Source: an uncultured Aquimarina sp. (GTDB lineage Bacteria; Bacteroidota; Bacteroidia; Flavobacteriales; Flavobacteriaceae). Taken from it: a DNA stretch of 64,000 nt. Positions 8,397-19,900 of this stretch are shown here, piece after piece. The position numbers and the translations under genes were made by a program. Every line of letters begins with the position of its first letter. Position 1 is the stretch's first letter. The notes beneath the pieces were generated by a model. It had not been told where the DNA came from and made no database searches. It saw only the letters and a list, made by a program, of their open reading frames with translations. The stretch spans positions 186,001 through 250,000 of the forward strand of contig CANMLL010000001.1 of the NCBI GenBank assembly GCA_947498775.1, read 5' to 3'.

Positions 8397-8873
8397 ATGA
8401 AAAAAATAGAAACAGGATTAGATAAAAATCGACGCCAATCTTCCACAGATGTCCTTAACAATGTGCTTGCAGATGAATTTGTGCTCTACACCAAAACGCG
8501 AAAATTCCACTGGAATGTAACCGGAATGCAATTTAAATCTTTGCACGAAATGTTTGAAGAGCATTATGGTGATCTGGAAGTAAAGATAGATGATGTGGCC
8601 GAACGCATAAGAAGCCTTGGGTTTTTGGCATCGGGCAGTCTGGAAGAGTTCGCTAAACTTACCCGCTTAAAAGAACATACGCAGGGCAACCTCAAAGCCG
8701 ATGAAATGATTGAACAATTGGTGAATGACCATGAAACCTTGATTCGGGAACTTCGCGAAGATATCGTCAAATGTGAAGAAGAATATAACGATGTGGGTAC
8801 AGGCGATTTTTTAACATCTTTGCTGGTAGACCATGAGAAGATGGCATGGATGCTTCGGTCGTATTTAAATTGA
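8397..8873 (+). CDS. dps: Dps family ferritin-like DNA-protection protein
   Basis: This is a 158-aa Dps/ferritin-like protein. The ferroxidase signature is clear: FHWNVTGMQFKSLHEMFEEHY followed by DDVAERIRSLG, which supplies the His, Asp and Glu iron ligands across the dimer interface. Dodecamers in this family oxidise Fe(II) with peroxide and bind DNA. The frame extends upstream to a TTG at 8346, but the ATG at 8397 (MKKIETGLDKNRRQSS) matches the usual family start. It lies 113 bp after XdhC and is probably separately transcribed. Confidence 0.92.
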   Translation: MKKIETGLDKNRRQSSTDVLNNVLADEFVLYTKTRKFHWNVTGMQFKSLHEMFEEHYGDLEVKIDDVAERIRSLGFLASGSLEEFAKLTRLKEHTQGNLKADEMIEQLVNDHETLIRELREDIVKCEEEYNDVGTGDFLTSLLVDHEKMAWMLRSYLN

Positions 8874-9100
8874 ACTTAATTCATAACAAGTCGTAACAAA
8901 GGGATTGTATAGCAGAAGCCATAATATCTAGGTTTGATAGACGGATTTCTGATGTAATAGAAATCAGTAGGCATTACACTTAGGATAAAGCGCTTATTCT
9001 GGAATTACAAGAGTCATCCAAAAAGAGTCAAAGAATCACTAGATGCCGTCTCACCACATTTGCTTCACATTTTTTCAATTTCGAAAGGAGACACGTACGG

Positions 9101-9268
9101 ATGAAAGCTAAAACCACTATACTGAACGATAGCTATGGAAGACACCATAATTACCTGCGCATTTCATTAATCGAAAAATTCAATTTAAGATGTGCCTATT
9201 GTATGCCCGAAGAAGGTGTGCTTTTAAGCCCTAAAAAGTCATTGATGACAGCTGATATGGCGAGCTAA
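9101..9268 (+). pseudogene. moaA: Truncated moaA (GTP 3',8-cyclase) remnant
   Basis: An ATG at 9101 behind an AGGAG-like sequence opens a 55-codon frame that reads like the first 50 residues of Moa[14 protein letters not shown], then [17 protein letters not shown], then LMTAD. It then runs into AS and a stop. The radical-SAM cluster motif normally reads RCNxRCxYC; here the first Cys is Phe27 (TTC), so even this part could not build the cluster. MoaA makes the molybdopterin precursor, so its presence beside a molybdenum enzyme is meaningful. About 85% of the protein is gone and recombinase DNA begins at the break. Confidence 0.8.
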
Positions 9269-9445
9269 TTTTTTATTGGTTTCCAGTTCATTCAAAAATT
9301 CTTCTGCGGCCTCAAAAAAGCTTATGGATTTAGATGGCGCATATAGCCTTTTTTTAATCTGATTTGCAGAAATATCTTTTTTCCCAGATTGTAAATCTAT
9401 AAGTGCTTTATTTGCCTCTGAAAGTTTTGTTGCTATGAAAACCAC
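9257..9445 (-). pseudogene. Tyrosine recombinase (integrase) N-terminal fragment
   Basis: The reverse strand encodes about 60 residues that look like the N-terminal SAM-like (core-binding) part of a Bacteroidetes tyrosine site-specific recombinase: EANKALIDLQSGKKDIS, then SISFFEAAEEFLNELE, then NKKLAR. The usual arm-binding start is missing and the catalytic domain is absent, because the frame passes into moaA DNA at about 9257-9262. This is a relic of an integrated element, and it marks the junction that removed the rest of moaA. Confidence 0.7.
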
Positions 9446-10024
9446 TTCTACAAATAAAAACGAAGCAGAACAACGGTAACCGATTCCACAAGCCCTAAAA
9501 GGAGTAAGATTGTTTAGAAAATCAATAATCTAAGCCATGCTTTTTGTGACTAATAGTATATTATCTCAGACATATAACTATATTCTAAACGGCTTATTTG
9601 ATGCCTTAGAAAGGATTTTAATGATAAAACACACAAAAGTAGCAGGGGTATAAACATACTTCCTTTCCTTTTAGTGGGTGGTAAGCATAAAAATGCGTCA
9701 AAAAGATATTGGTAATTCCATATTTTACATAAATAAGTAATAGTGGATGTAGATGATTCTTTAATTTCTACTATAACTAAAATCGCATGAAAATTGGGTC
9801 TCTGCTTTGTAAAAACTCGTTTTAAGCATAGAAACCGTGGTTTAATTCATAACTAGAAGTGCCAAATTATAATCTGACACTCTTTTCTTAACATTCTTTT
9901 TTAATTTCCAACTTTTAAAACTCGAAAAACCGAACCAACGTCTTTTCAGAGTTGCTTTGTCTACTCACAGAAGTCTATGGAGTGGTTTCAGGTTTTCTTT
10001 TGTCACATAAATCGTAATTGTCCC
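9446..10024. other. Gene-free stretch upstream of the surface/toxin cluster
   Basis: I see no convincing gene in this 579-bp AT-rich stretch. It separates the recombinase scar from the surface/toxin operon. The operon promoter should lie in its last part, but I found no good TTTG/TAnnTTTG pair. Long 5' leaders are possible. Confidence 0.4.
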
Positions 10025-13000
10025 ATGAAAATGAAATTACTCATAATTGTAACTTTAATTCTGCCTTTAGCTCTTTATTGTTCAGAAGGGGATTCATTAG
10101 TAATTAAAAAATCCAATAGCACCAAAATTTCGAGTGAGGAGGGATTGGTTTTACAATCTTTTCATTTTCCAGAACTTGATAAAAAATTTCCTTTAAAGAG
10201 CAACATAAATAGTATAAGTAGTCCAGAATTTACTTTCGATAATATAGCCAAAGAATTTCCTCAAATGCCAGAAAGTGTTGTTGATGCGAGATCACAGGCT
10301 GAAAGAGGTTTTAAGGAGATTGACAGTACAGGAAAATGGATTTCCTCTTTTTCTAATGAGGATATTCAGGTTTTGCCTGTTGGGGTTAAACACAAAATCA
10401 ATGAAGTCGAGTATCAACTAGGTTTTATGAAAGCTAGTTTTACCAAAGATTATACTGAGCTATTGGTCTTTGCGAAACTTATCCTTCCTCAGACTGACGA
10501 AGAAGGATTACCTGTAGAATTATTTTTTGGGGCAAGTAATATCAAGCTTTCCCATCAAGGAGGTATTATCGATGGGGGTGATTTGGTACTGTTGGGAGAT
10601 ATATTTATTCCATTTGGCGGTGGTACATCACTTTTATTGTTAAAAGGAGGTTTTGATTACGATACGGCAGATGTCCAAAACAAGACTTATGTAAAAATCA
10701 CTTGTGAAGGGTTCGAAGAAATGCAAATTCAAGGTGAAGTACAATTTTCTAGGAATGTTGTACTTCCATTGAAAGAGAATGGAGAATTAGATAGTAGACC
10801 AACAATCGAGTATACGGGAGCTCTTAAAAACCCTATACAAATACCCAATAGAGTACGAGGAGAATTTAAGGCAGTAGGGTCTGATTGGGGTGATATGATC
10901 GTCGAGATCGGTCTTACACCTTTTGTAATCAAAGGTCAGGAAGAGCTATTTACATTTGAAGTGAATAATGCAGTTTTTGATTTTAGTACGCTACGTACAG
11001 AAGGAGTAAGTTTTCCTAGTATTTATCAAGAAAATGGCTGGTTGCATGGAGACGAAAGGACTTGGCAAGGGGTATACATATCCTCTCTGGAAATAGGACT
11101 TCCAAAACCATTTAAAAGTAAAGCAAAAAAAGGGGGAGAACGCGTCTCTTTTGAGGCTGAAAATATGATACTAGATAGTCATGGAGTATCTGGAAGTTTT
11201 TCTGTCAATAATATAATTAGGATCGATAAGGGGATTACTTCTGAGACCAACGGATGGGCGTATTCTGTAGAAAAAATGACCATAGACCTAGCTGCCAATA
11301 ACTTGGTAGGAGCTGGTTTTGAAGGACAGATTGTGCTACCAATTTCTGATGAGCTAGCAAGCCAGATGCAGAATCAAGAAGAAAATGTTGAAGGAGAAGA
11401 AGGTCAAGAAGAAGAAAATAAACCAGGACTCAGATACAAGGGACTGATCTCTGAAGAAGAATTTATGATGTCTGTTGAGACCGGAAAAACTATAGAATTT
11501 GATGTGTTTAAGGCGAAAGCACAATTACAAGACAACTCTGCCATAGAGCTCAATGTAGTTGATGGCAGTTTTAGACCCAAAGCGATTCTAAACGGAAGAA
11601 TGGCTATTTCTGCCAATCAAAAAAAATCCTTAGAAAACGAAGGCAAAGATGTTGTAGATGCAGAAGGTAACAATGTGCTTGATGATGAAAATAATAAAAA
11701 AACTGTAGAGTTCAAAGGAATTTCATTTGAGCGTTTGGTATTACAAACAGAGTCCCCTTTGATTTCTGTAGATCGCTTTGGCTATGAAGATACCGTAGAA
11801 CTAGCCGGTTTCCCCGTATCAATAAGAGATATCGATTTTAGCGTAAACGATACCAAAATGCAATTAGACTTTAATCTTAAAGTCAATCTGATGAGTAAAG
11901 AAGATAAAGGCTTTAGTGCAGATGCACGTCTGGAGATCAAAGGTAAAAATGATGCTTCAGAAGGAAAACAAAAATGGAAATATGATGGCATAGACGTTTC
12001 TGAAATGATTTTGGATGTTAATATCGGTGTGGTAGACTTTTATGGCGAATTATTCCTTCGAGAAAATGATTCAGTTTATGGAAAAGGGTTTGCGGGTACT
12101 ATTGATTCTTCATTTGGACCATTAAAAGGTATCGAGTCTAAGGCAGTTTTTGGTAAAAAAGACTTCAGATATTGGTATGTAGATGCAGCAGTCGAGGGAT
12201 TCAAAATTCCTGTTGGCCCAATGACGATTACGGGAGTAGCAGGCGGTGCTTATTATAAAATGACAAGAAAACCAGGTAATGTAGAGGTATTTTCACCCTC
12301 TGGTCTGTCTTATGAACCCAACAAAAAAACTCGATTAGGCGTTAAGACGATGGTCTTTGGTGAAGTGGGAAGTGATAGAGTGGTCAATTTTGGTGCTGGA
12401 TATGAAATAGAGTTTAGTTCTAGTGGCGGTGTTCGCAGAATGGGATTATACGGTGAAGCGCAGTTTTTTGAAGCTTTTGAGATGATGAATCCCGAAGCAA
12501 AATTGAGGAATAAACTAGCAGAGCTAGCTGATACAGATCTAATGAATCAAGTTGCAGATAGTAATGGAGGTAAGGTCTGGTTGGACAAGGCCAAAGAAGA
12601 CTATAAAACAGAAATAGTAGGTGGTAAAGGTCATGTAACAGCATATTTGGGGATGGATTTTGATTTTGTCAATGATACTTTTCATGCCCAACTCAATGTA
12701 TTTGTTGATACACCAGGAGGCTTTCTTACAGGGGTAGGAGATAAAGGTAGAGCCGGCTGGGGCGAGATGTTTGTAGGAAAAGATGATTGGTTTATCTATA
12801 TAGGAATTCCCGATAATAGAGTTGGACTCAAATTGGGCGTAGGACCTGCTTTTGTAAAGTTTGATGGGTATTTTATGACGGGGACCAAAATACTAGGCAG
12901 TCCGCCGCCGCCTGCTGATGTAGCTGATATTATGGGAGTCGATGCAACAACTTTGGATTATATGCGAGATGAGAATGCATTAGGTACGGGTCGTGGCTTT

Positions 13001-14854
13001 GCGTTTGGAGCAGACTTGAGTTTTGATACCAAGGAGGTGCGATTTCTGATGCTATATGCGAGACTTAGGGCGGGTGTTGGATTTGATTTGATGATGAAAA
13101 ATTATGGAGATGCACGCTGTGTCAATACAGGAGACGAAGTAGGAATTCATGGCTGGTACACCAACGGTCAGGCTTATGCTTATATGGAGGGTGAGATCGG
13201 GATCAAGATTAAGTTATTTTTTAAAAAGAAAAAGGTCTCTATTTTCAAAGGGGGTGCCGCTGTATTGATGCAAGCCAAATTACCTAACCCTTTTTGGATG
13301 CGGGGCTATATGACTGGAAAATATTCCATTCTTAATGGATGGATCAGCGGACGTTTTAGACTTCGTGTGACCCTTGGTAAGGAGTGTGAATTCGAAAATG
13401 AAGGTCCTCTTAACGGAATCAAGATGATTGCTGATGTGACTCCTGAAGATAATGATACTGGCGTAGATGTATTTGCCGCACCACAGGCTACTTTTTCTTT
13501 AAAAGTAAACCAACCAATCATAATTCCTGAAGATAGCGGTGATAACACATACAAAGTAGTATTAGAAAAGTTTACAGTAACCAATGAAGCCGAAGAAGAG
13601 ATCAAAGGAACATTAGAATGGGCCTCAGGAAATAGTCGGGTTACTTTTATCCCAGAAGATATTTTACCACCCGCCACCAAATTGAAAGCTGTAGTATCGG
13701 TAAGTTTTCAAGAAAAAGTAGGAGGAGTGTTCAAAACTATTTTAGAAGATGGTCAAAAAGCATTAGAAACAGAAGAACGAAATTTCACTACAGGTATAGC
13801 ACCAGATCATATTCCGCTGCAGAATATTCAATATGCATATCCAGTGGTTAATCAGCAGTATTTTTATAAAGATGAATACAAAACAGGATACATCAAACTG
13901 AAACAAGGACAAGATTACCTTTTTGATAATGCACAGTGGCAGAGTGTGGTAAAATATATTGGCAAAAACTTTGAGGAACAAGAAGCTGCTCCTACTTACA
14001 ATGCGGCAGAAAATAAATTGTATTACCAAATTCCGGACATAGCAAAATCCTCATCATATAAGATGACACTTGCCAGCTTTACCAAAGCTTCAGAACAAAC
14101 AGCTGATGCAGAAACTGAAATCGCAGAACAAGACTACGGAGAAGAGAATGTTGTGAGAATTAAGAAGAATACGGCGCAAGATGTTGTAAAAGAAGGGACA
14201 ATAGAGCGACTAGCGTATAATTTTAATACTAGTAACTACAAAACTTTTGCTGCAAAAGTCAAGAATATTGATACCCAGGAGAACAATTGGGGTATCATTG
14301 GTAACGCTTCAGAAGTTATGTATTTATCCTCTAAGGTCAAAAGTGATGAAGGTTTTGATTTAGCAGAATTACAGGGGTCCGCATATACCGAAAATCAAGC
14401 ACTTATTTTGGCAGAATCTGATTTAAAAGATGCTTATTTCACAACCGATATTGACCCCATAATTTATCAAAAATATGCATTGGGAACAAAATATAGCACC
14501 AGTCGAAATACGACACTATTAGGGTTCAGACCCAAAAGAGCTTTACCAATTTTTAGTAATTATATCACCAGTTTAGAAAATCGTACCAATTTGAGCTTTG
14601 TAGCTACGCAATTTCCGTATCGCTATAATCTACCTAAGACCTATCATGCAGATTATATGGATATCAGAACTCGGGTAATCAACGATTTTGTGAGTGCTCT
14701 TATCGCTCCTGATGCACCAGAGTTAAGTATTATAGAAACTACTTTCAAATTAATGTCTTATGGAAAGTATACGATAAAGTTACACTACAATTTGCCGGGA
14801 GGCATTCCAGGAACTTCGGCAAATTATCAGTTCAAGAATCCAATGAAATTTTAA
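10025..14854 (+). CDS. Giant exported protein with Ig-like region (cluster gene 1)
   Basis: This is a 1,609-aa protein from ATG 10025 (MKMKLLIIVTLILPLALYC), which gives a proper Sec signal. The frame extends 16 codons further upstream to 9977, but that adds a non-signal sequence. The body is long beta-rich sequence with many strand-like repeats of the form 'F-G-I-x-F-E-R-L-V-L'. An acidic linker (about residues 445-460) follows the first third. A bacterial Ig-like segment (IADVTPEDNDTGVDVFAAP onward, about 1135-1260) looks like Big_5. No catalytic motif was recognised. It is first in a run of co-directional genes with the Fn3, SprB-repeat, PKD and TANFOR proteins and is probably a large periplasmic or surface structural component. 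Confidence 0.7.
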   Translation: MKMKLLIIVTLILPLALYCSEGDSLVIKKSNSTKISSEEGLVLQSFHFPELDKKFPLKSNINSISSPEFTFDNIAKEFPQMPESVVDARSQAERGFKEIDSTGKWISSFSNEDIQVLPVGVKHKINEVEYQLGFMKASFTKDYTELLVFAKLILPQTDEEGLPVELFFGASNIKLSHQGGIIDGGDLVLLGDIFIPFGGGTSLLLLKGGFDYDTADVQNKTYVKITCEGFEEMQIQGEVQFSRNVVLPLKENGELDSRPTIEYTGALKNPIQIPNRVRGEFKAVGSDWGDMIVEIGLTPFVIKGQEELFTFEVNNAVFDFSTLRTEGVSFPSIYQENGWLHGDERTWQGVYISSLEIGLPKPFKSKAKKGGERVSFEAENMILDSHGVSGSFSVNNIIRIDKGITSETNGWAYSVEKMTIDLAANNLVGAGFEGQIVLPISDELASQMQNQEENVEGEEGQEEENKPGLRYKGLISEEEFMMSVETGKTIEFDVFKAKAQLQDNSAIELNVVDGSFRPKAILNGRMAISANQKKSLENEGKDVVDAEGNNVLDDENNKKTVEFKGISFERLVLQTESPLISVDRFGYEDTVELAGFPVSIRDIDFSVNDTKMQLDFNLKVNLMSKEDKGFSADARLEIKGKNDASEGKQKWKYDGIDVSEMILDVNIGVVDFYGELFLRENDSVYGKGFAGTIDSSFGPLKGIESKAVFGKKDFRYWYVDAAVEGFKIPVGPMTITGVAGGAYYKMTRKPGNVEVFSPSGLSYEPNKKTRLGVKTMVFGEVGSDRVVNFGAGYEIEFSSSGGVRRMGLYGEAQFFEAFEMMNPEAKLRNKLAELADTDLMNQVADSNGGKVWLDKAKEDYKTEIVGGKGHVTAYLGMDFDFVNDTFHAQLNVFVDTPGGFLTGVGDKGRAGWGEMFVGKDDWFIYIGIPDNRVGLKLGVGPAFVKFDGYFMTGTKILGSPPPPADVADIMGVDATTLDYMRDENALGTGRGFAFGADLSFDTKEVRFLMLYARLRAGVGFDLMMKNYGDARCVNTGDEVGIHGWYTNGQAYAYMEGEIGIKIKLFFKKKKVSIFKGGAAVLMQAKLPNPFWMRGYMTGKYSILNGWISGRFRLRVTLGKECEFENEGPLNGIKMIADVTPEDNDTGVDVFAAPQATFSLKVNQPIIIPEDSGDNTYKVVLEKFTVTNEAEEEIKGTLEWASGNSRVTFIPEDILPPATKLKAVVSVSFQEKVGGVFKTILEDGQKALETEERNFTTGIAPDHIPLQNIQYAYPVVNQQYFYKDEYKTGYIKLKQGQDYLFDNAQWQSVVKYIGKNFEEQEAAPTYNAAENKLYYQIPDIAKSSSYKMTLASFTKASEQTADAETEIAEQDYGEENVVRIKKNTAQDVVKEGTIERLAYNFNTSNYKTFAAKVKNIDTQENNWGIIGNASEVMYLSSKVKSDEGFDLAELQGSAYTENQALILAESDLKDAYFTTDIDPIIYQKYALGTKYSTSRNTTLLGFRPKRALPIFSNYITSLENRTNLSFVATQFPYRYNLPKTYHADYMDIRTRVINDFVSALIAPDAPELSIIETTFKLMSYGKYTIKLHYNLPGGIPGTSANYQFKNPMKF

Positions 14855-14883
14855 GTAGAATCACACACAGAAAAAGAAAGATT

Positions 14884-16995
14884 TTGTTAAAAAAAGAAAA
14901 AATAGTTCGCATACTTTCTCAGCTAGGTTTAGTCGTGGTTATGCTCTGTGGTGTTTCCTCTGCACTAGTAGCTCAAGAGACTACGATAGTACCAGAAGTA
15001 AAAGTTATAGCCAAGGCGCACGATAACAAAATACTATTGAGGTGGGGAGTAACCACACCTTCTGGTTGGTTAAAGGCAAATACCTATGGCTATAGTATTG
15101 AGCGTTATACAATAGCACGTGGCGGAGTATTGCTACCAACTCCAGAAAGACAATTATTGACACCTACACCGATGTTGCCAAAACCTTTAGAAGCATGGGA
15201 AGGTATCGTAGACCGTGATGATTATGCCGCTATTTTGGCACAAGCGTTATATGGAGATACTTTTGAGGTAGAGGGTATGCAAGAAGCGGGAGCAATAGCA
15301 CAAATTGTAAATAAATCTAAAGCGATAGAACAGCGTTTTTCTTTTGGACTATTTGCCGCAGATATGAGTTTTGAAGCAGCAAAAATGGCTGCCTTGGGGT
15401 ATGAGGATAACACCATAAAATCAGAAGAAGAATATTTATACAAGGTGACAACCGCAATACCGGAAGAATTATTGAAAGTAGGGCCTGGAACTGTAGTGAT
15501 TAAATCTACAAAGGCAAAAGCATTACCCGCGCCGATTGATCTGATTGCTGTACCAGACGATAAGATTGTAATACTTACCTGGGATTACGAAATGTTCAGT
15601 TCCTTATATACAACCTATTTTGTAGAAAAATCAGAAAATGGTACTGATTTTATCCGATTGGGTGATAAACCTGTAGTCAATTTTAATGGTGCATCAAAAT
15701 CTGCGGCTAAAAGAATGCGGTATGTGGATACTTTATCTCAAAATGACAAATCCTACTATTATCGGGTTAAGGGGATTTCGCCTTTTGGAGAAGAAAGTCC
15801 ACCTTCTGAAATCATTGAAGCAAGAGGAATCAAAAAATTAAAGGCACATCCTCAGATCATAAATCATACACTAGAATCTTCTGGTGGAGTTATATTAGAA
15901 TGGGAGTTTTTAAAAGAAGCCGAAAAACAAATCAAAGGATTCGAATTAAACTGGGCTCCAAAACAAGATGGGCCATATAAGGTCGTAAAAAGCGATTTAC
16001 CACCCAGTTCTCGTAAAACTTCGTATGATGCGCTTTCAGCTTCTAATTACTTTACCATCACAGCCATTGGGAAAAACGAACAAAAAAGTAAATCCCTGGC
16101 TACTTTTGTTCAAACGGTCGATTCAATACCTCCGGCGGCTCCTGTTGGAATAGTAGGCGTTATAGACACCTTGGGTATTGTAACACTCCAATGGCAAGCT
16201 AATGCAGAAAATGATATGCTGGGGTACCGCGTTTTTAGAGGTAATCTCGAAAAAGAAGAAGTATCTCAAATAACCACTGCTCCTGTGCAAAAAAATGCAT
16301 TTAACGATACGGTACAAATCAATTCACTAAATCGAGAAGTCTTTTACCAAGTAGTTGCAGTTGATAAGCGTCACAATATGTCGGATTATTCAGAAAAAGT
16401 GAAGCTCGCAAAACCTGATGTAGTAGCCCCTTCGTCACCTATATTTTTGGATTATAAAACCAGAAAAGATGGCGTTTTTCTAAAATGGATTAATAGTACC
16501 AGTGAGGATATAGATACGCACCAATTGTATAGGCAAAACACTGCGACACCCGAAAAAGGATGGATATTACTTTTTAAAACAGATACAGTAACCTCTTTTG
16601 TGGATAAAAAAGTACAGCCAAAACTCAAATACCGCTATGCGATTTTTGCGCAAGATAAGAACAAATTAATGTCTGAACCCTCAACTCCTATTACGGTGGT
16701 AACTCAAAATTCGGTACTACAAGAGAACCTTATCAAAGGATTTACAGCGGTTGCAGATAGAAACGCCAATAAAATAATACTGAATTGGAGAAAAATGCCA
16801 GAGGAGGTTGTTGAGATATTGATTTATAAATCAAAAAAAGAAGAAAAGCCGGTGTTATGGAGACAGCTTTCGGGAACTATTTACGCTGTAGAAGATCAAT
16901 CGGTATCCCCCAATAATATATATGTATATCAAATAAAAGCAATGACGACAAATGGGAGTCATTCTAATTTGATTACCAAAGAAATAACGTATTAG
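14884..16995 (+). CDS. Secreted multi-Fn3 protein (cluster gene 2)
   Basis: This 703-aa protein starts at TTG 14884 with a signal peptide ending near ALVAQE (residue 32). It is mostly fibronectin type III repeats. The clearest are at about 214-320 (VILTWDYE ... YYYRVKGISPFG), 322-412 (VILEWEF ... YFTITAIGKN), 415-512 (VTLQWQAN ... FYQVVAVDKR), 513-608 (VFLKWINS ... YRYAIFAQDKN) and 612-703 (IILNWRK ... YVYQIKAM). A first, longer domain near 36-120 is probably Fn3 too. Fn3 arrays are protein-interaction rods. It lies 29 bp after cluster gene 1 and 3 bp before gene 3. No sorting tail is visible. Confidence 0.78.
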   Translation: MLKKEKIVRILSQLGLVVVMLCGVSSALVAQETTIVPEVKVIAKAHDNKILLRWGVTTPSGWLKANTYGYSIERYTIARGGVLLPTPERQLLTPTPMLPKPLEAWEGIVDRDDYAAILAQALYGDTFEVEGMQEAGAIAQIVNKSKAIEQRFSFGLFAADMSFEAAKMAALGYEDNTIKSEEEYLYKVTTAIPEELLKVGPGTVVIKSTKAKALPAPIDLIAVPDDKIVILTWDYEMFSSLYTTYFVEKSENGTDFIRLGDKPVVNFNGASKSAAKRMRYVDTLSQNDKSYYYRVKGISPFGEESPPSEIIEARGIKKLKAHPQIINHTLESSGGVILEWEFLKEAEKQIKGFELNWAPKQDGPYKVVKSDLPPSSRKTSYDALSASNYFTITAIGKNEQKSKSLATFVQTVDSIPPAAPVGIVGVIDTLGIVTLQWQANAENDMLGYRVFRGNLEKEEVSQITTAPVQKNAFNDTVQINSLNREVFYQVVAVDKRHNMSDYSEKVKLAKPDVVAPSSPIFLDYKTRKDGVFLKWINSTSEDIDTHQLYRQNTATPEKGWILLFKTDTVTSFVDKKVQPKLKYRYAIFAQDKNKLMSEPSTPITVVTQNSVLQENLIKGFTAVADRNANKIILNWRKMPEEVVEILIYKSKKEEKPVLWRQLSGTIYAVEDQSVSPNNIYVYQIKAMTTNGSHSNLITKEITY

Positions 16996-16998
16996 ATT

Positions 16999-19900
16999 AT
17001 GGAAAGATATAGTAAAGTTTTAGTCTCGTTGATTTTTATACTATGTTCTTGCGCCTTATTTGCCCAAGAAACGGTTATTAACATAAGTAACTACCAATAC
17101 AACTCCATATTTAAAGATAGGAAATGTAGTGAACGGTTTAGGGTAACTGCCCATTTTACAGGAGGACAAGCTCCAAGAACTTTTATTGATTATCGTGATG
17201 GCAGGACTACTGCAGCAGATCGGACGTATGTGGTATCAGGAAAGGTGAGTAAGCTTGTGATAGCCGTATATGCAAAAGATAGCAGGAGTAGTAATGCTTT
17301 TGGATGTTTAGCTATTTATGGTGAATCGCAGGAAGTTAACGAAACATACGAAATACCGATTGACTCAAACACTTGCGAAATTAACGCTACAGGTAATAGT
17401 TATTCATTTGAAGATGAGGTCAGTGTAGATTTTTCCTTTGATTATCAAGTGACTACAAAACCTGGAATTGACTTAAGAACGGCTTATAACATGAGTAACG
17501 AAAATCTAGGATATGAAGAATTTTTTACACTTTCACCTAAAAGAGGACGTTTTTTTCGACCTCGCGGCAATTATCAATGGCAATACCGCATAGGTTATAC
17601 AGGTCAGTGGATTAATGTTCCAAGACCCCCAAGTCGTCGATTGCGTATTCGATTAATCGATTTTTTAGATCGATCTGTTATTGATCAACAAGTGTTTTTT
17701 AGAATTGAGAGTTGCGACGATACCGATACAGATTTTACGGTAGTGGGTAGAAATGTTGTAGAATATGGGCAGTTGACTAAGATTGATATTAGTAATTGGT
17801 ATTATGATGCTGATTTTGACGATGGTAGGTGTAAAGAAGATGTCATACTAACGGCTCATTTTAGCGATGGCACTTCTAAAACATTTATAAAGTATAAAAA
17901 AGGAAATTTCACCATTGGAAGTAATCGTGATACAAAATATGTATTAGAAGGTGTTGTAGAACGGATAGATGTATTTATGTATGGTAAAGATAAAGTTAAT
18001 TTATTATTAGGAAAAAAATGTGTAAGTGGGGATCTAGGCGGAAGAGTTAAAAAAACTTATCCTATAAAACCAAATATAGATCCCTGCGATAGTGGTTTTT
18101 TTAACGAAAAGCAAAGTGATAATAATGATTTTTTTGGTTCATATGAAGTTCGTCAAAAACTTCGTTTTAATTGGAAAATCAAGCCTTTACCCAAAATCAC
18201 TAGAACCTTAGAATCAGATTTGATAGGGTATGAAGATGAATTTACCCTAAGCGCTTCAGAAGGTTTTAATAATAGTGTATACGACTGGCAATATAGTTTT
18301 TTAGAAGAAACTACTCCTGTGGTATGGAATGATTTACCAGGAGCATCAGCTCCTAGTCGTGATATTATACTAGCAGATTACCCGGATCACTTCGACGAAT
18401 CTGTGATCGGCAAAGAAATTGTATTTAGAACATTATCTTGTGATGACGAGAGTAGTCAGAATGTGGTAAGCTATAAAATTAGAAGGTCAGCACCGCGTAT
18501 TGTAGATGTTGCTACCATGCCAGTGAGTTGTTATGACGGTGAAGAGGATGGTAGTGTTACCGTAACTTTTGATAGGCCTCTCATAGAAGGAGATGTATTC
18601 GGTTTTATAGTATCGGATCCTTTGGCAGAAGAAGGGGAGGGTGTTGTGAAAAATAAGGACAATGTATATGCTTTTAATGAACAAAATGAAATAACGATCG
18701 ATAGCCTTAAGCACAGCAGTCCAGACTTTGTAATTAATATGATTGGAGTCAATAGCAATGGAGAGGCATATTATACAGGAGCAAGTTATCATTCGGCGAC
18801 TTTTCAAATTGGTAATCCAACACCTGTAGCTTTTGTGGGCGAACCAGTAGATAGCGCTGTTAATGTTTGGTGTAACGGAGGTCAAGACGGAGCAATAACC
18901 CTTGATGCAACTGGTGGTGTAGGGGATTATGAATATCTAATCAAAAAAAGTGGTGAAGCGTATAATGAAGATGATTGGATCGCTTTTTCGTCTGTAACGA
19001 GCCATCGCATTACAAATCTATTGCCGGATACCTATACCATCAAACTAAGAGATCGTAATGGTTGTGTAGCACGAATACAAACTTTGGTAGAAGATAAGAT
19101 TGAACTAGGTGATATCATTGAAAAAGTAGTAACCATAACGCAACCAACAGCTCCATTAACCATAACCACAGAAATACTGAATCCCCCTACAGCTTTTGGT
19201 TTTGAAGATGGAAGGATCATAGCCACGATACAAGGGGGTACACCAAACGATGACAATTCTTATGACCTTGAATGGAGAGATGAAAATAATACCCTAGTTA
19301 CAACAACATCTGCAATGTATAATGAAGGTCAAGGATATTTAGCCACTTTGCATAGTGTCGGAAAAGGACAGTATACCCTTACTGCAAGAGATACTAATTA
19401 TGATAATGCAACTACTAAAGAAGGGTGCACAATGATTAGCGAAACGGTCACACTTTCTGAGCCTTTGGCCATAGCAATAACAATAGATGTAACTCCAATT
19501 TCTTGTAATGCAAATAACCCATATAGCGATAATATCGATACCAATTTTGATGGGGTTCCTGATCAGTTTCAGGATGGCGTTTTGGTAGCGACTGTAACAG
19601 GTGGAGTTCCTTTTGATATAGAAAACCCAGAGTATGGTTCAGCAGTTCCCGTAGATAGTGAAGGAAATTTAGTCCCTTATTTTTACGAATGGAAAATGCA
19701 GTTACCTAATGGCAACTGGCAGAACATTTCTGCAAATACAAATCGCATTGATTTTTTGGATACAGCAACCAATTATTCGTTAAATGTGACCGATAAGAAC
19801 GGTATTACCATAGGAAACTATGTTGCCATACAAAATGCCGATAATTCTCGTAGTTATGAACTGGCAGAAGCGCTTCCAGAAATAACATACGTAGCACAAC

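Noticed and set aside
12420..12644. Reverse-strand open frame inside the 1,609-aa gene
   Set aside because: It is a shadow of the forward frame, with Leu/Tyr/Ser-rich low-complexity sequence and no start context.
18487..18885. A 132-codon reverse-strand open frame
   Set aside because: It lies wholly inside the SprB-repeat gene and its protein looks random.
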